NCBI RefSeq assembly: GCF_020510525.1
Contig: NZ_CP075188.1
Coordinates: 2,976,001-3,040,000, forward strand
Direction of reading: 5' to 3'
DNA length: 64,000 nt
Origin: Quatrionicoccus australiensis
GTDB lineage: Bacteria > Pseudomonadota > Gammaproteobacteria > Burkholderiales > Rhodocyclaceae
Position numbers and translations under genes: made by a program. Shown here piece by piece: positions 51,188-59,841 of this stretch (positions are counted from its first letter, which is position 1; every line of letters starts with the position of its first letter). Under the pieces are notes generated by a model, which saw only the letters and a program-made list of their open reading frames with translations, was not told where the DNA came from and searched no databases.

Positions 51188-52183
51188 TCAGCCACCGGCC
51201 AGTTCGACGACGACGCGTCCCTTGGCCCGGCCGGCCATGAATTCAACGAAGGTCGCCGGCAGTTCTTCGAAAGCAATGCGCCGCGCCATCGAAGCCAGGT
51301 GCGGCGGCCGCAGGTCGCTTGCCAGGCGCTGCCAGACGCCGCTGCGATAAGGCTCGCGGATGTAGCCGGAGTCGATGCCGAGCAGCGAAACGCCGCGCAG
51401 GATGAACGGCGCCACCGTCGTATTGAGCGACATGCTGGCGGCCAGGCCAATGCTGGCAATCGTGCCGCCCTGCTCCATGGTGCTGGCAATCCAGGCCAGA
51501 ACATCGCCGCCCAGGTTGTCGACCGCACCAGCCCAGCGACCACGATCAAGCGGGCGAATTTTTGTCAGGTCAAGATTCTGGCGCAGCATCACCTCGGCCG
51601 CACCGAGACTGCGCAGATAGTCGGCTTCGCTTTCCTTGCCGGTCAGCGCGACGACGTGATAGCCGATCTTGGCCAGCATATCGACTGCCAGACTGCCGAC
51701 ACCTCCGGTCGCGCCGGTGACGATGACCGGGCCTTTTTCCGGGCGCAGGCCGTTTTCTTCCATGCGCACGATGCCCAGCGCCGCGGTAAAGCCGGCCGTA
51801 CCCAGCGCCATCGCCTCGAACAGTGACAAGCCGGCCGGCAAGGGCACAACCCAGGCCGCTGGTACACGGGCGATCTCGGCGTAACCGCCATGATGCGCGA
51901 CGCCGATGTCGAAACTGGTCGCAATGACCGGATCACCCGCCTTGAAACGCGCGTCGCTGCTGCTGATGACCGTCCCCGAGAGATCAATGCCACCGACGCA
52001 GGGAAAGCGCCGGATGATCTTGCCGGATCCCGTCGCCGCCAGCGCATCCTTGAAGTTGACGCTGGAGTAGGCAACCCGGATGGTCACTTCGCCGGCATCA
52101 AGCCGACTCTCGTCCATCTGGACAAAATCGCTACTGACTTTGCCGTCGCGTTCTTCAATCAGCAGTGCCTTGAAGGAATCCAT
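51188..52183 (-). CDS. acuI: Acrylyl-CoA reductase/quinone oxidoreductase (AcuI/YhdH type)
   Basis: A 331-residue zinc-independent medium-chain reductase that uses NADPH. MDSFKALLIEERDGKVSSDF opens it, then YSSVNFKDALAATGSGKIIR and FPCVGGIDLSGTVISS; the dinucleotide motif is VIVTGATGGVGSLAVDMLA near residue 150, followed by VALTGKESEADYLRSLGAAE. This set is diagnostic for YhdH/AcuI. It converts acryloyl-CoA to propionyl-CoA, which matches the nearby prpE. It is divergent from the NlpC/P60 gene. Confidence 0.93.
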   Translation of the reverse strand: MDSFKALLIEERDGKVSSDFVQMDESRLDAGEVTIRVAYSSVNFKDALAATGSGKIIRRFPCVGGIDLSGTVISSSDARFKAGDPVIATSFDIGVAHHGGYAEIARVPAAWVVPLPAGLSLFEAMALGTAGFTAALGIVRMEENGLRPEKGPVIVTGATGGVGSLAVDMLAKIGYHVVALTGKESEADYLRSLGAAEVMLRQNLDLTKIRPLDRGRWAGAVDNLGGDVLAWIASTMEQGGTIASIGLAASMSLNTTVAPFILRGVSLLGIDSGYIREPYRSGVWQRLASDLRPPHLASMARRIAFEELPATFVEFMAGRAKGRVVVELAGG

Positions 52184-52303
52184 GGTGCTCCTCGGTTTTC
52201 GGGAAATAAATTGTATTCATAATTACGGATTATGAACATAGTTGCAGCCGTCGTTTTTACCGCATCTTTACAGCGGACTGTTTTTCAAATACATTTCGCC
52301 GCT

Positions 52304-52807
52304 ATGCAAAAAGTCTTAGCTACCCTTTTCCTTGCTTCCGCCCTGTTTGCCGGCGGAATCAACTCGGCCTGCGCGGCTGAGCAGATTCGCAAGGAAGAGC
52401 AGCAGTCCTTCTTCGAACGCTACACCAATGCCGCCCAGGATGTCATCCTGCAAGGCCTCAAACTGGTTGGCGTGCGCTACCGCTGGGGTGGCAACGACGA
52501 GGACAGCGGTCTCGATTGCAGCGGTTTTGTCCGCCTCGTTTTCAAGGACAGCGTCGGCACCTCTCTGCCGCGCACCGCCAAGGAAATGAGCGAAATCGGG
52601 CAGCGTATCGACTCCAGCCAGCTCAAGCCGGGCGATCTGGTGTTCTTCAACACCATGCGCCGCACTTTCTCGCATGTCGGCATCTATCTCGGCGACAACC
52701 ATTTCCTGCACGCACCACGCACCGGCGCTGAAGTCCGCGTCGAGAACATGGAAAACAGCTACTGGATGCAGCGCTACAACGGCGCGCGTCGCATCATCGA
52801 CAACTGA
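52304..52807 (+). CDS. Secreted C40 (NlpC/P60) peptidase
   Basis: The start at 52304 gives a signal peptide MQKVLATLFLASALFAGGIN and avoids a long uncharacterised leader; no strong ribosome site is seen. The 167-residue protein has an NlpC/P60 catalytic domain: VRYRWGGNDEDSGLDCSGFV with the active-site Cys, and TFSHVGIYLGDNHFLHAPRT with the two histidines. Such enzymes cut D-gamma-glutamyl-meso-diaminopimelate bonds in peptidoglycan. Terminator follows directly. Confidence 0.92.
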   Translation: MQKVLATLFLASALFAGGINSACAAEQIRKEEQQSFFERYTNAAQDVILQGLKLVGVRYRWGGNDEDSGLDCSGFVRLVFKDSVGTSLPRTAKEMSEIGQRIDSSQLKPGDLVFFNTMRRTFSHVGIYLGDNHFLHAPRTGAEVRVENMENSYWMQRYNGARRIIDN

Positions 52808-52833
52808 GTCGTAGCGACAACAAAGAAAACATG

Positions 52834-52855
52834 AGCGGCCAAGCCGCTTTTTTTA
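52834..52855 (+). terminator. Rho-independent terminator after the C40 peptidase gene
   Basis: AGCGGC / GCCGCT around CAA is followed by seven T residues. Confidence 0.85.
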
Positions 52856-52863
52856 CGCCCGCT

Positions 52864-52882
52864 TGCAAGAACCGTTCTCATT
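52864..52882 (+). promoter_or_regulatory. Candidate Fur box upstream of the iron-binding protein gene
   Basis: The segment ends in TTCTCATT, the right half of the classic Fur consensus AATGAGAATNATTCTCATT, and matches 12 of 18 defined positions in all. It lies 53 bases upstream of the start of the ferric-iron binding protein gene. Confidence 0.45.
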
Positions 52883-52934
52883 CGCATAAACTGCAAACTC
52901 ACCGGATCGTTTTGCCATCACAGGAGATTGCCGC

Positions 52935-53939
52935 ATGAAGTTGCCCCTATCCTTCGCCGCCCTGGCCCTGCTCGCCAGCACCGCCCAGGCCGCCGAACTG
53001 AATCTGTACTCGGCCCGTCATTACCAGACGGACGAGGCGCTCTACAGCAACTTCACCAAACAGACCGGCATCAAGATCAACCGTATCGAAGGCAAGGAAG
53101 ACGAGTTGCTGGAGCGCATCCGCAACGAAGGCAGCAACAGTCCGGCCGACATCTTCCTGACCGTCGACGCGGCCCGCCTGGCCAAGGCGCATGAACTGGG
53201 CCTGTTTGCCCCGGTCAGCTCGAAAATCCTCGAGTCGCGCATCCCGGCCCACCTGCGCACCGAAGACTGGTTCTCCTTCTCGACCCGGGCCCGCGTCATC
53301 GTGTACAACAAGGCCACGGTCAAGGCAGAAGATGTCCAGAATTACGACGATCTTGCCAATCCGAAGCTGAAAGGCAAATTCTGCTCACGCTCGGGCTCCC
53401 ACCCCTACAACCTGTCGCTGATGGCTTCGGTCATTGCCAACCAGGGCGAAGCCAAGGCCGAGGAATGGGCCAAAGGCATGGTGGCGAACTTTGCCCGCGC
53501 CCCCAAGGGTGGCGACACCGACCAGATCAAGGCGGTTGCGGCCGGTGAATGCGGCGTTGCCGTTTCCAACACCTACTACGTCGCCCGCCTGCTGCGCTCG
53601 ACCAAGCCGGAAGACGTCAAGACCATGGAAAAGATCGGCATCGTCTGGCCGAACCAGAAAACCAGCGGCACCCACATCAACGTTTCCGGTGGCGGCATGC
53701 TGAAAACCGCGCCCAACAAGGCGGCTGCCGTGCGCTTTCTGGAATACCTGGCCTCCGACGCGGCGCAGGCCTATTTCGCCGATGGCAACAACGAGTGGCC
53801 AGCGGTCAACAGCGTGAAAATCGCCAATTCCGCCCTCGACTCACTCGGCAAGTTCAAGGCCGACAAGTTGCCGGTCAAGAATCTGGCGATGTACCAGGCG
53901 AAGGCACAGATCATCTACGATCGGGCCGGCTTCCGCTGA
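52935..53939 (+). CDS. fbpA: Ferric iron ABC transporter, periplasmic binding protein
   Basis: A 334-residue FbpA/FutA-type protein with a signal peptide (MKLPLSFAALALLASTAQAA). AELNLYSARHYQTDEALYSN opens the mature part; ADIFLTVDAARLAKAHELGL and GECGVAVSNTYYVARLLRST carry the tyrosine pair that binds Fe3+. FCSRSGSHPYNLSLMASVIA and TSGTHINVSGGGM complete the fold. It feeds the permease and ATPase at 54856-57699, which lie beyond an intervening ankyrin gene on the other strand and in reverse order. A Fur-box-like site precedes it. Confidence 0.93.
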   Translation: MKLPLSFAALALLASTAQAAELNLYSARHYQTDEALYSNFTKQTGIKINRIEGKEDELLERIRNEGSNSPADIFLTVDAARLAKAHELGLFAPVSSKILESRIPAHLRTEDWFSFSTRARVIVYNKATVKAEDVQNYDDLANPKLKGKFCSRSGSHPYNLSLMASVIANQGEAKAEEWAKGMVANFARAPKGGDTDQIKAVAAGECGVAVSNTYYVARLLRSTKPEDVKTMEKIGIVWPNQKTSGTHINVSGGGMLKTAPNKAAAVRFLEYLASDAAQAYFADGNNEWPAVNSVKIANSALDSLGKFKADKLPVKNLAMYQAKAQIIYDRAGFR

Positions 53940-54011
53940 GTACGGCAACATCTCGCCAAAGACAGCGCAATCGCATAGACTTTCCGCTCCAAGCAACAAC
54001 GGTAACGGGAA

Positions 54012-54863
54012 ATGTCAGGCAAAGTTTTGACTACGAGTGAATTGGTTGCCGCCATCCGCAGCGGCAGCCTGAGTGCCGTCATCAGTGCACTGGATGCCGG
54101 CGCCAACATCGAGGAAAGCGATGTTCACGGCCACTCCGGGCTGCCCTTGCGCACCGCCTGCTTTGGCGGCAAGCCGGAAATTGTCGCCGAACTGATCCGG
54201 CGCGGTGCCGACATCAATGCCCGCGGCGGCGACGGCCCCGGCCAGCCCTTGCGGCTGGCCGTGCGCACCCGGCAACGGGCAATCATCACGCTGCTGCTCG
54301 AGAGCGGTGCGAACATCCCGGCCGACCTGGAAATCAGCCACGAGTTTCTCGCCAGCGGCAAGACTCAGGATTTGCCTGCCCTGGAAATGCCGGTTGCGGA
54401 AAAGCCGGCCGTGCAGGCAGCCGAACCGCCCGCCCCGCCCAAACCGGAATTGCCGCCGCTTGAAATGACGCCGATGGAGAAGCTGGAACCGCCAGCCATC
54501 GCTGAACCGGCAGCCGCAGCCTACGAACTGCCACCGCTTGAACTGACCAGCTCCGCCACGTCATTTCCGGCAAGCAGCGCCGAACTGGCCGAACCCGATC
54601 TGCAGCTGGAAAACCCGGAACTGCCGCCGCTGGAAATGGACAGCCCGGCAAGAATGCCGGCACCGATCGATCCGGCCGACTTCGACATCATCGAAAATAT
54701 CGATATCGGACGCAGCTATGGCACCGACACCAATCTGCTGACCATGGACATGCTGCGTTACAACGAAGAACAGGAACAGGCTGCCGCCGCAGCCGAGGCT
54801 CCGCCCGCCAAAGCGGAAGCCGGCAAGACCAGCTTCTGGAAAAGCGGCCGCAATATCAGGTAG
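54012..54863 (+). CDS. Ankyrin-repeat protein with ELPPLE repeats
   Basis: A 283-residue protein. Residues about 8-115 contain three ankyrin repeats (LSAVISALDAGANIEESDVH; KPEIVAELIRRGADINARGG; QPLRLAVRTRQRAIITLLLE). The rest is low-complexity, Pro/Glu/Ala-rich, and carries three short repeated units (ELPPLEMTP, ELPPLELTS, ELPPLEMDS) between about residues 130 and 215. There is no signal peptide. The C-terminus has LLTMDMLRYNEEQEQ. It lies between iron-transport genes; its end overlaps the convergent permease gene by 8 bases. The function is unknown, and a scaffold role is only an inference. Confidence 0.85.
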   Translation: MSGKVLTTSELVAAIRSGSLSAVISALDAGANIEESDVHGHSGLPLRTACFGGKPEIVAELIRRGADINARGGDGPGQPLRLAVRTRQRAIITLLLESGANIPADLEISHEFLASGKTQDLPALEMPVAEKPAVQAAEPPAPPKPELPPLEMTPMEKLEPPAIAEPAAAAYELPPLELTSSATSFPASSAELAEPDLQLENPELPPLEMDSPARMPAPIDPADFDIIENIDIGRSYGTDTNLLTMDMLRYNEEQEQAAAAAEAPPAKAEAGKTSFWKSGRNIR

Positions 54864-56514
54864 CCGTACTGCCCGAAGCGCCTCGCCGCGAGGCGGAAAT
54901 CTGGCGCGACAAGGCGATCAGCGGCAGCAGGCCGACCGCAACGATGGCCAGTGCCGCCGTCGAGGCTTCCGCCAGACGCTCGTCGGAAGCCAGCGTGTAA
55001 GCCTGCGTCGCCAGCGTATCGAAATTGAACGGGCGCATGACCAGCGTCGCCGGCAACTCCTTCATCACATCGACAAAGACCAGCAGGCCGGCCGTAAACA
55101 GGCTGCCGCGCAGCAGCGGCGCATGCACGCGGCGCAGCGTCTCGCCCTGACCGAGGCCCAGGCTGCGTGCCGCGTCGTCCATGCTCGGCGTGATCTTGGC
55201 CAGACTCGATTCGACGGTATGCAGCGCCACCGCGAGAAAGCGCACCAGGTAGGCATAGATCAGGGCAGCGATGCCGCCGGTCAGCAACAGGCCGGGGTTA
55301 TAGCCGAACCAGCTTGTCCATTGTCCGGCCAGCCAGTTGTCGAGACGCGTCACCGGAATCAGCACGCCGACCGCAATGACCGCGCCGGGCACCGCATAGC
55401 CGAGGCCGACCAGGCGATTGAGGCCGGCAGCCAATGCCGATTTCGACAAGCGGGCGCCATAAGCGAGCAGCAGTGCGATCAGCACGCCGATCAGGGCGGT
55501 CGCGCCGGCCAGCACGAAGCTGTTGCGCGCCAGGATCAGGAAGCGCTCGCCAAACTGGGCATCGCCCTCGGTCAACGCCATTTTGAGCAGCAAAACCGCC
55601 GGCAGCACAAAACCGAGCAGCAGCGGCAGGCTGCAGGCAAGGATGGCAAACAAGGCCGGCCAGCCGCCGAGCCGGGCGCCGGCCAGCGGCCGGTTGCGGC
55701 CGGTGGTGTTGTGATAGCGGGCGCGGCCGCGCGACGTGCGCTCGGCCATCAGCAGGAAGAGCACAAAGCCGAGCAGCATCGCGGCCAGCTGGGCGGCGGC
55801 GACGCGGTCGCCGAGCGAGAACCAGGCGCGGTAAATGCCGGTCGTGAAGGTGTCGACCGCAAAATAGGCCACCGTGCCGTAATCGGCGAGGGTTTCCATT
55901 AGCGCGAGCGCGATGCCGGCGACGATGGCCGGCCGGGCGAGCGGCAGCGACACGGCAAAGAAGGCGCGCCACGGCCCCATGCCCAGCGTGCGGGCGGCTT
56001 CCAGCATGCCGCTGGCGCGCTCGATGAAAGCGGTGCGGGCAAGCAGATAGACGTAGGGATACAGCACGCAGACGAACATCAGCACCGCACCCGGCAGCGT
56101 CCGGATATCCGGGAACCAGTAATCGCCGTGCGCCCAGCCGAAACTCTCGCGCAAGGCGGTCTGCACCGGCCCGACGAACTGCAGGAAATCGGTATAGACA
56201 TAGGCCATGACATAAGCCGGCATCGCCAGCGGCAGGACCATCGCCCACTCGAAGAAGCGCCGCCCGGGAAAATCGTGCATCGCGGTCAGCCAGGCCGTCG
56301 CGACGCCAACCAGACCGACACCACAACCAACGCCCAGGCACAGCCACAGCGAATTGAGGATGTAATCCGGCAGCACCGTATGCACCAGATGCAGCCAGGT
56401 CTCCGACGTACCGCCGAGCAAAAGATTGAGGCCGACGCTGGCCACCGGCAGGCCGGCAAGCAAGGCAACGACGAGACCGACCAGGAGCAGGGGGGAGGAA
56501 TGGGCTGTACGCAT
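54856..56514 (-). CDS. fbpB: Iron(III) ABC transporter, fused permease
   Basis: The start at ATG 56514 gives MRTAHSSPLLLVGLVVALLA; a TTG 15 bases upstream is the only alternative. The 552-residue protein has about twelve membrane helices in two repeated halves, as in FbpB/AfuB: GGTSETWLHLVHTVLPDYIL and the EAA loop in LEAARTLGMGPWRAFFAVSL, then a second EAA-type loop DDAARSLGLGQGETLRRVHA. It is divergent from the ATPase gene with only 30 bases between the start codons and convergent with the ankyrin gene, so it is not in the same transcript as fbpA and fbpC. Confidence 0.93.
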   Translation of the reverse strand: MRTAHSSPLLLVGLVVALLAGLPVASVGLNLLLGGTSETWLHLVHTVLPDYILNSLWLCLGVGCGVGLVGVATAWLTAMHDFPGRRFFEWAMVLPLAMPAYVMAYVYTDFLQFVGPVQTALRESFGWAHGDYWFPDIRTLPGAVLMFVCVLYPYVYLLARTAFIERASGMLEAARTLGMGPWRAFFAVSLPLARPAIVAGIALALMETLADYGTVAYFAVDTFTTGIYRAWFSLGDRVAAAQLAAMLLGFVLFLLMAERTSRGRARYHNTTGRNRPLAGARLGGWPALFAILACSLPLLLGFVLPAVLLLKMALTEGDAQFGERFLILARNSFVLAGATALIGVLIALLLAYGARLSKSALAAGLNRLVGLGYAVPGAVIAVGVLIPVTRLDNWLAGQWTSWFGYNPGLLLTGGIAALIYAYLVRFLAVALHTVESSLAKITPSMDDAARSLGLGQGETLRRVHAPLLRGSLFTAGLLVFVDVMKELPATLVMRPFNFDTLATQAYTLASDERLAEASTAALAIVAVGLLPLIALSRQISASRRGASGSTAT

Positions 56515-56530
56515 GGCTGTGAATGGCAAT

Positions 56531-56536
56531 TATAAT
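56531..56536 (+). promoter_or_regulatory. -10 box TATAAT in the fbpB-fbpC gap
   Basis: A perfect TATAAT lies 9-14 bases before the fbpC start. With only 30 bases between divergent start codons, the messages of the two genes must begin within or very near each other's coding regions; a leaderless-like fbpC message is possible. Confidence 0.4.
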
Positions 56537-56544
56537 CGGCCGCT

Positions 56545-57699
56545 ATGGCTCAACTTGAACTAAATGGCGTCGTGCAACGCTACGGTCGGCAGACCGTCGT
56601 CGATGGCGTGGACTTTCGCCTCGAGGCCGGCCAGATCGCCTGCCTGCTCGGTCCTTCCGGCTGCGGCAAGACCACCCTGCTGCGCTGCATCGCCGGTTTC
56701 GAGGAAATTGCCGACGGCGAGATCCGCCTGCATGGCGAAGTGGTCAGCCGGGCCGGCCAGCGCCTGGCGCCGGAAAAGCGCCGGATCGGCATGGTCTTCC
56801 AGGATTACGCGCTGTTCCCGCACCTCAGCATCGCCCAGAACGTCGCCTTCGGGCTCGGGCGCAAGCCCTCCGAAGACGTGCATCGGCGCGTTCGCCAGTT
56901 GCTCGCCACGGTCGGCCTGTCCGGCCAGGGCGACAAGTACCCGCACGAACTCTCCGGCGGCCAGCAGCAGCGCGTCGCCCTGGCCCGCGCCCTGGCGCCG
57001 AGGCCCGAACTGATCCTGCTCGACGAGCCCTTCTCCAACCTCGATGTCGGCCTGCGCGAGCGGCTTTCGGTCGAAGTCCGCGAAATCCTCAAACGCGAGG
57101 GGTCGACCGCCGTGATGGTCACCCACGACCAGCACGAAGCCTTCGCCATCGCCGACGAGATCGGCATCATGTCGGAAGGCCGCATCCAGCAATGGGACGT
57201 GCCCTACAACCTCTACCACCGGCCGGCCAACCGCTTCGTCGCCGATTTCATCGGCCAGGGCGTCCTGCTCGCCGGCACGGTCGGCGACAACAACACGGTG
57301 CACATGGAACTCGGCAGCCTGGTGTCCGACACGCCGGTCGAATGCAACGAATCCTGTTCGGCCTGCGATCGCGGCTGCCGCGTCGACATCCTGCTGCGCC
57401 CGGACGACATCGTGCACGACGACGCCAGCCCGGTGCAGGCCGAAGTCCTGCACAAAGCCTTTCGCGGTGCCGACATCCTGTACACCCTGCGCCTGGCGAG
57501 CGGCAGCGAGGTCCTGTCACTGGTGCCCTCGCACCACAACCACGCACTGGGCGAAAAAATCGGCATCCGGCTCGATGCCGACCACGTGATCGCCTTCAAG
57601 AAACACGAGGAATGTACCGATCCGGCCTGCGAGATCCGTCTCGAACAACAGGCGCGCCCGCTCACCCGGCAGGACCCGGCGCCACGCAACGCCGCTTGA
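56545..57699 (+). CDS. fbpC: Iron(III) ABC transporter ATPase with cysteine-rich C-terminal domain
   Basis: A 384-residue importer ATPase: Walker A LLGPSGCGKTTLLRCIAGF, signature ELSGGQQQRVALARALAPRP, Walker B LILLDEPFSNLD, H-loop AVMVTHDQHEAFAIADEIGI. The C-terminal TOBE-type regulatory domain carries an unusual cysteine cluster CNESCSACDRGC (first Cys near residue 267) and ends with an extension containing EECTDPACE. FbpC usually has about 350 residues. The cysteines might bind iron or zinc and sense metal status; this is an inference from the spacing. Confidence 0.9.
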   Translation: MAQLELNGVVQRYGRQTVVDGVDFRLEAGQIACLLGPSGCGKTTLLRCIAGFEEIADGEIRLHGEVVSRAGQRLAPEKRRIGMVFQDYALFPHLSIAQNVAFGLGRKPSEDVHRRVRQLLATVGLSGQGDKYPHELSGGQQQRVALARALAPRPELILLDEPFSNLDVGLRERLSVEVREILKREGSTAVMVTHDQHEAFAIADEIGIMSEGRIQQWDVPYNLYHRPANRFVADFIGQGVLLAGTVGDNNTVHMELGSLVSDTPVECNESCSACDRGCRVDILLRPDDIVHDDASPVQAEVLHKAFRGADILYTLRLASGSEVLSLVPSHHNHALGEKIGIRLDADHVIAFKKHEECTDPACEIRLEQQARPLTRQDPAPRNAA

Positions 57700-57712
57700 G
57701 CGCCCGCCCGCG

Positions 57713-58417
57713 ATGATTCCCTTCCTCGGCCCGCACGACCCTTTTCCCCCGGTCGCCCAGGCCCGCGAAGACATGGGCGGCCTGCTCGCAGTCGGCGCCG
57801 ATCTGCGCCCGGATCGCCTGCTCGACGCCTACAGCCAGGGCATCTTTCCCTGGGGCACGGTCGAAGGCGAACCGATCTGGTACAGCCCGGACCCGCGCAT
57901 GGTGCTGTTTCCCGCCGAATTCCGCCTGCACCGCTCGCTGCACAAGACGCTGCGCAGCGGCAAGTTCGAAGTCCGCTTCGACAGCAACTTCGCCGGCGTC
58001 ATGGCCGGCTGTGCCGGCACACCGCGCCCCGGCCAGGACGGCACCTGGATCACCGATGAAATGATGGAGGCCTATATCAGGCTGCATGAACTTGGCTGGG
58101 CGCATTCGGTCGAAACCTGGGCAGAAGGCGAACTGGTCGGCGGTCTCTACGGTCTGGCGATCGGCCGCATGTTCTACGGCGAGTCGATGTTCGCGCGCCG
58201 CACCGATGCTTCCAAGGTCGCCTTCGCCCACCTGATCCGCCATCTTGAACGAGGAGAATTCGGCATGATCGACTGCCAGATGCGCACCGAGCACCTCGCC
58301 TCGCTGGGCGGGCGCGAAATTCCGCGCGCCGACTTCCTGGCCGGGGTACGCGCCCTGACCGCCGCCCCGACACTGCGCCAGTCCTGGCAGACGGTCGACG
58401 CCGTTTTTGACTGGTAA
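57713..58417 (+). CDS. aat: Leucyl/phenylalanyl-tRNA--protein transferase
   Basis: A 234-residue N-end-rule enzyme that adds Leu or Phe to proteins starting with Lys or Arg. It starts with MIPFLGPHDPFPPVAQARED, then DAYSQGIFPWGTVEGEPIWY and SPDPRMVLFPAEFRLHRSLH, the Aat signature, and ends in AAPTLRQSWQTVDAVFDW. Length matches the family. The arginyl-transferase-type gene starts 3 bases after it, so the two transferases share a transcript. Confidence 0.97.
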   Translation: MIPFLGPHDPFPPVAQAREDMGGLLAVGADLRPDRLLDAYSQGIFPWGTVEGEPIWYSPDPRMVLFPAEFRLHRSLHKTLRSGKFEVRFDSNFAGVMAGCAGTPRPGQDGTWITDEMMEAYIRLHELGWAHSVETWAEGELVGGLYGLAIGRMFYGESMFARRTDASKVAFAHLIRHLERGEFGMIDCQMRTEHLASLGGREIPRADFLAGVRALTAAPTLRQSWQTVDAVFDW

Positions 58418-58420
58418 ACC

Positions 58421-59167
58421 ATGGCCCAGCCCGACGACGCCGAACTGCCCTTCTCGCTGCTCCAGTTCTACGCCACCTCGCCCTACCCGTGCAGCTACCT
58501 CGAGGACCGCGAGGCGCGCTCGCAGGTCGCGACGCCGGCCCACCTGATCGACAGCGAGATCTACAGCACGCTGGTCCGCAACGGCTTCCGGCGCAGCGGC
58601 ATCTTCACCTACCGGCCGCATTGCGACGGCTGCAAGGCCTGCATCCCGGTCCGCCTGCCGGTGGCCGAACTGCAGCCCAAGCGCAGCCAGCGCCGCGCCC
58701 TCAAGAAGCACGCCGGCCTGGTTGCACGCGAACTGCCGCTGGTTGCCGTCGCCGAACACTATGCGCTCTACCAGCGCTACCAGCAGACCCGCCACGCCGG
58801 CGGCGGCATGGACGACGACAGCCACGACCAGTACGCGCAATTCCTGCTGCAAAGCCGTGTCGACACGCGGCTGATCGAATTCACCGAAAACGGCGTGGTG
58901 CGCATGGTCAGCCTGATCGACGTGCTCGACGACGGCCTCTCATCGGTCTACACCTTTTTTGACCCGGATTTGCCGGGCGCCAGTTTCGGCACCTACAACA
59001 TCCTGTGGCAGGCAGCGCAATGCATCACCCTCGGCCTGCCCTACCTCTACCTCGGTTACTGGATTGCCGAAAGCCGCAAAATGGCCTACAAATCCGGCTT
59101 CTCGCCCATCGAAGGCCTCATTGACGGCCAGTGGCGAACCTTCACCCCCGACCCGACGCCCCCATGA
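58421..59167 (+). CDS. bpt: Aspartate/glutamate leucyltransferase (Bpt, ATE family)
   Basis: A 248-residue member of the arginyl-tRNA-protein transferase fold that in bacteria mostly adds Leu to N-terminal Asp or Glu. The conserved cysteine-rich core is [20 protein letters not shown], followed by [20 protein letters not shown], and the C-terminal [20 protein letters not shown]. Standing next to aat completes both branches of the bacterial N-end rule. Its stop overlaps the start of the next gene. Confidence 0.95.
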   Translation: MAQPDDAELPFSLLQFYATSPYPCSYLEDREARSQVATPAHLIDSEIYSTLVRNGFRRSGIFTYRPHCDGCKACIPVRLPVAELQPKRSQRRALKKHAGLVARELPLVAVAEHYALYQRYQQTRHAGGGMDDDSHDQYAQFLLQSRVDTRLIEFTENGVVRMVSLIDVLDDGLSSVYTFFDPDLPGASFGTYNILWQAAQCITLGLPYLYLGYWIAESRKMAYKSGFSPIEGLIDGQWRTFTPDPTPP

Positions 59168-59841
59168 CCCTGCGCCTTGCCCCCCTGCTTGCCCTGCTCT
59201 GCCTGCCCTTTGCCGCCCTCGCCCAGAGCGGCGAACGCACCGCCTATACCTGCGACAACGACAGCCGCATCGAAATCGCGTTTTCGACCGCCGCCGACGG
59301 TCGACCGCTCGCCGTGCTGCATTTTGCCGACGAGGCGATCACCCTGCCGCAAGTGCCGGCCGCCAGCGGCGCGCTCTACCGCAACGAGATCATCCTGCTG
59401 CACCTGCGCGACGACACGGCCGTCATCGAAGACAGCAAGGGCAACCGCCGCCGCTGCAGCCGCGGCGACCTCGCCCCGGCCCGGCCGGCCGCAAGCAGCG
59501 CCCCGGCTGCCGTGAGCAGCTTCATCGACGTCGCCGGCCAGGTCACTTACCGCCAGCGCAGCGCCCTGCCGCCCAACGCCGTGCTCATCATCCGCGTCCA
59601 GGACGGCAAGCGCACGCTCGCCGAACAGCGCATCGAACTCGCCGGCCAGCAGGTGCCGATCGGCTTCCAGACCAGCATCGACCGCGACCTGCTCGGCAAG
59701 AAATCGCGCGTCAGCGTGACTGCCCGCATCGAACAGGCCGGCCGCCTGCTTTTCGCCAATGCCCGCCCGCATCCGGCACCGCTCACCGAGCAGCCGCTCG
59801 ACATCCAGCTGCAGCCCGTCACCCATGCCCGGCCGCGCTAA
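59164..59841 (+). CDS. Secreted MliC-YbaY fusion protein
   Basis: The start at 59164 overlaps the bpt stop (ATGA) and gives the signal peptide [20 protein letters not shown]. The 225-residue product has an N-terminal MliC-like domain ([32 protein letters not shown], with the closing RRCSRGD), the fold of C-type lysozyme inhibitors, and a C-terminal YbaY-like domain ([20 protein letters not shown], then [15 protein letters not shown]). The two are joined by an Ala/Pro linker. It may act against lysozyme or in envelope protection; the pairing makes the inhibitor role plausible but unproven. Confidence 0.8.
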   Translation: MTLRLAPLLALLCLPFAALAQSGERTAYTCDNDSRIEIAFSTAADGRPLAVLHFADEAITLPQVPAASGALYRNEIILLHLRDDTAVIEDSKGNRRRCSRGDLAPARPAASSAPAAVSSFIDVAGQVTYRQRSALPPNAVLIIRVQDGKRTLAEQRIELAGQQVPIGFQTSIDRDLLGKKSRVSVTARIEQAGRLLFANARPHPAPLTEQPLDIQLQPVTHARPR

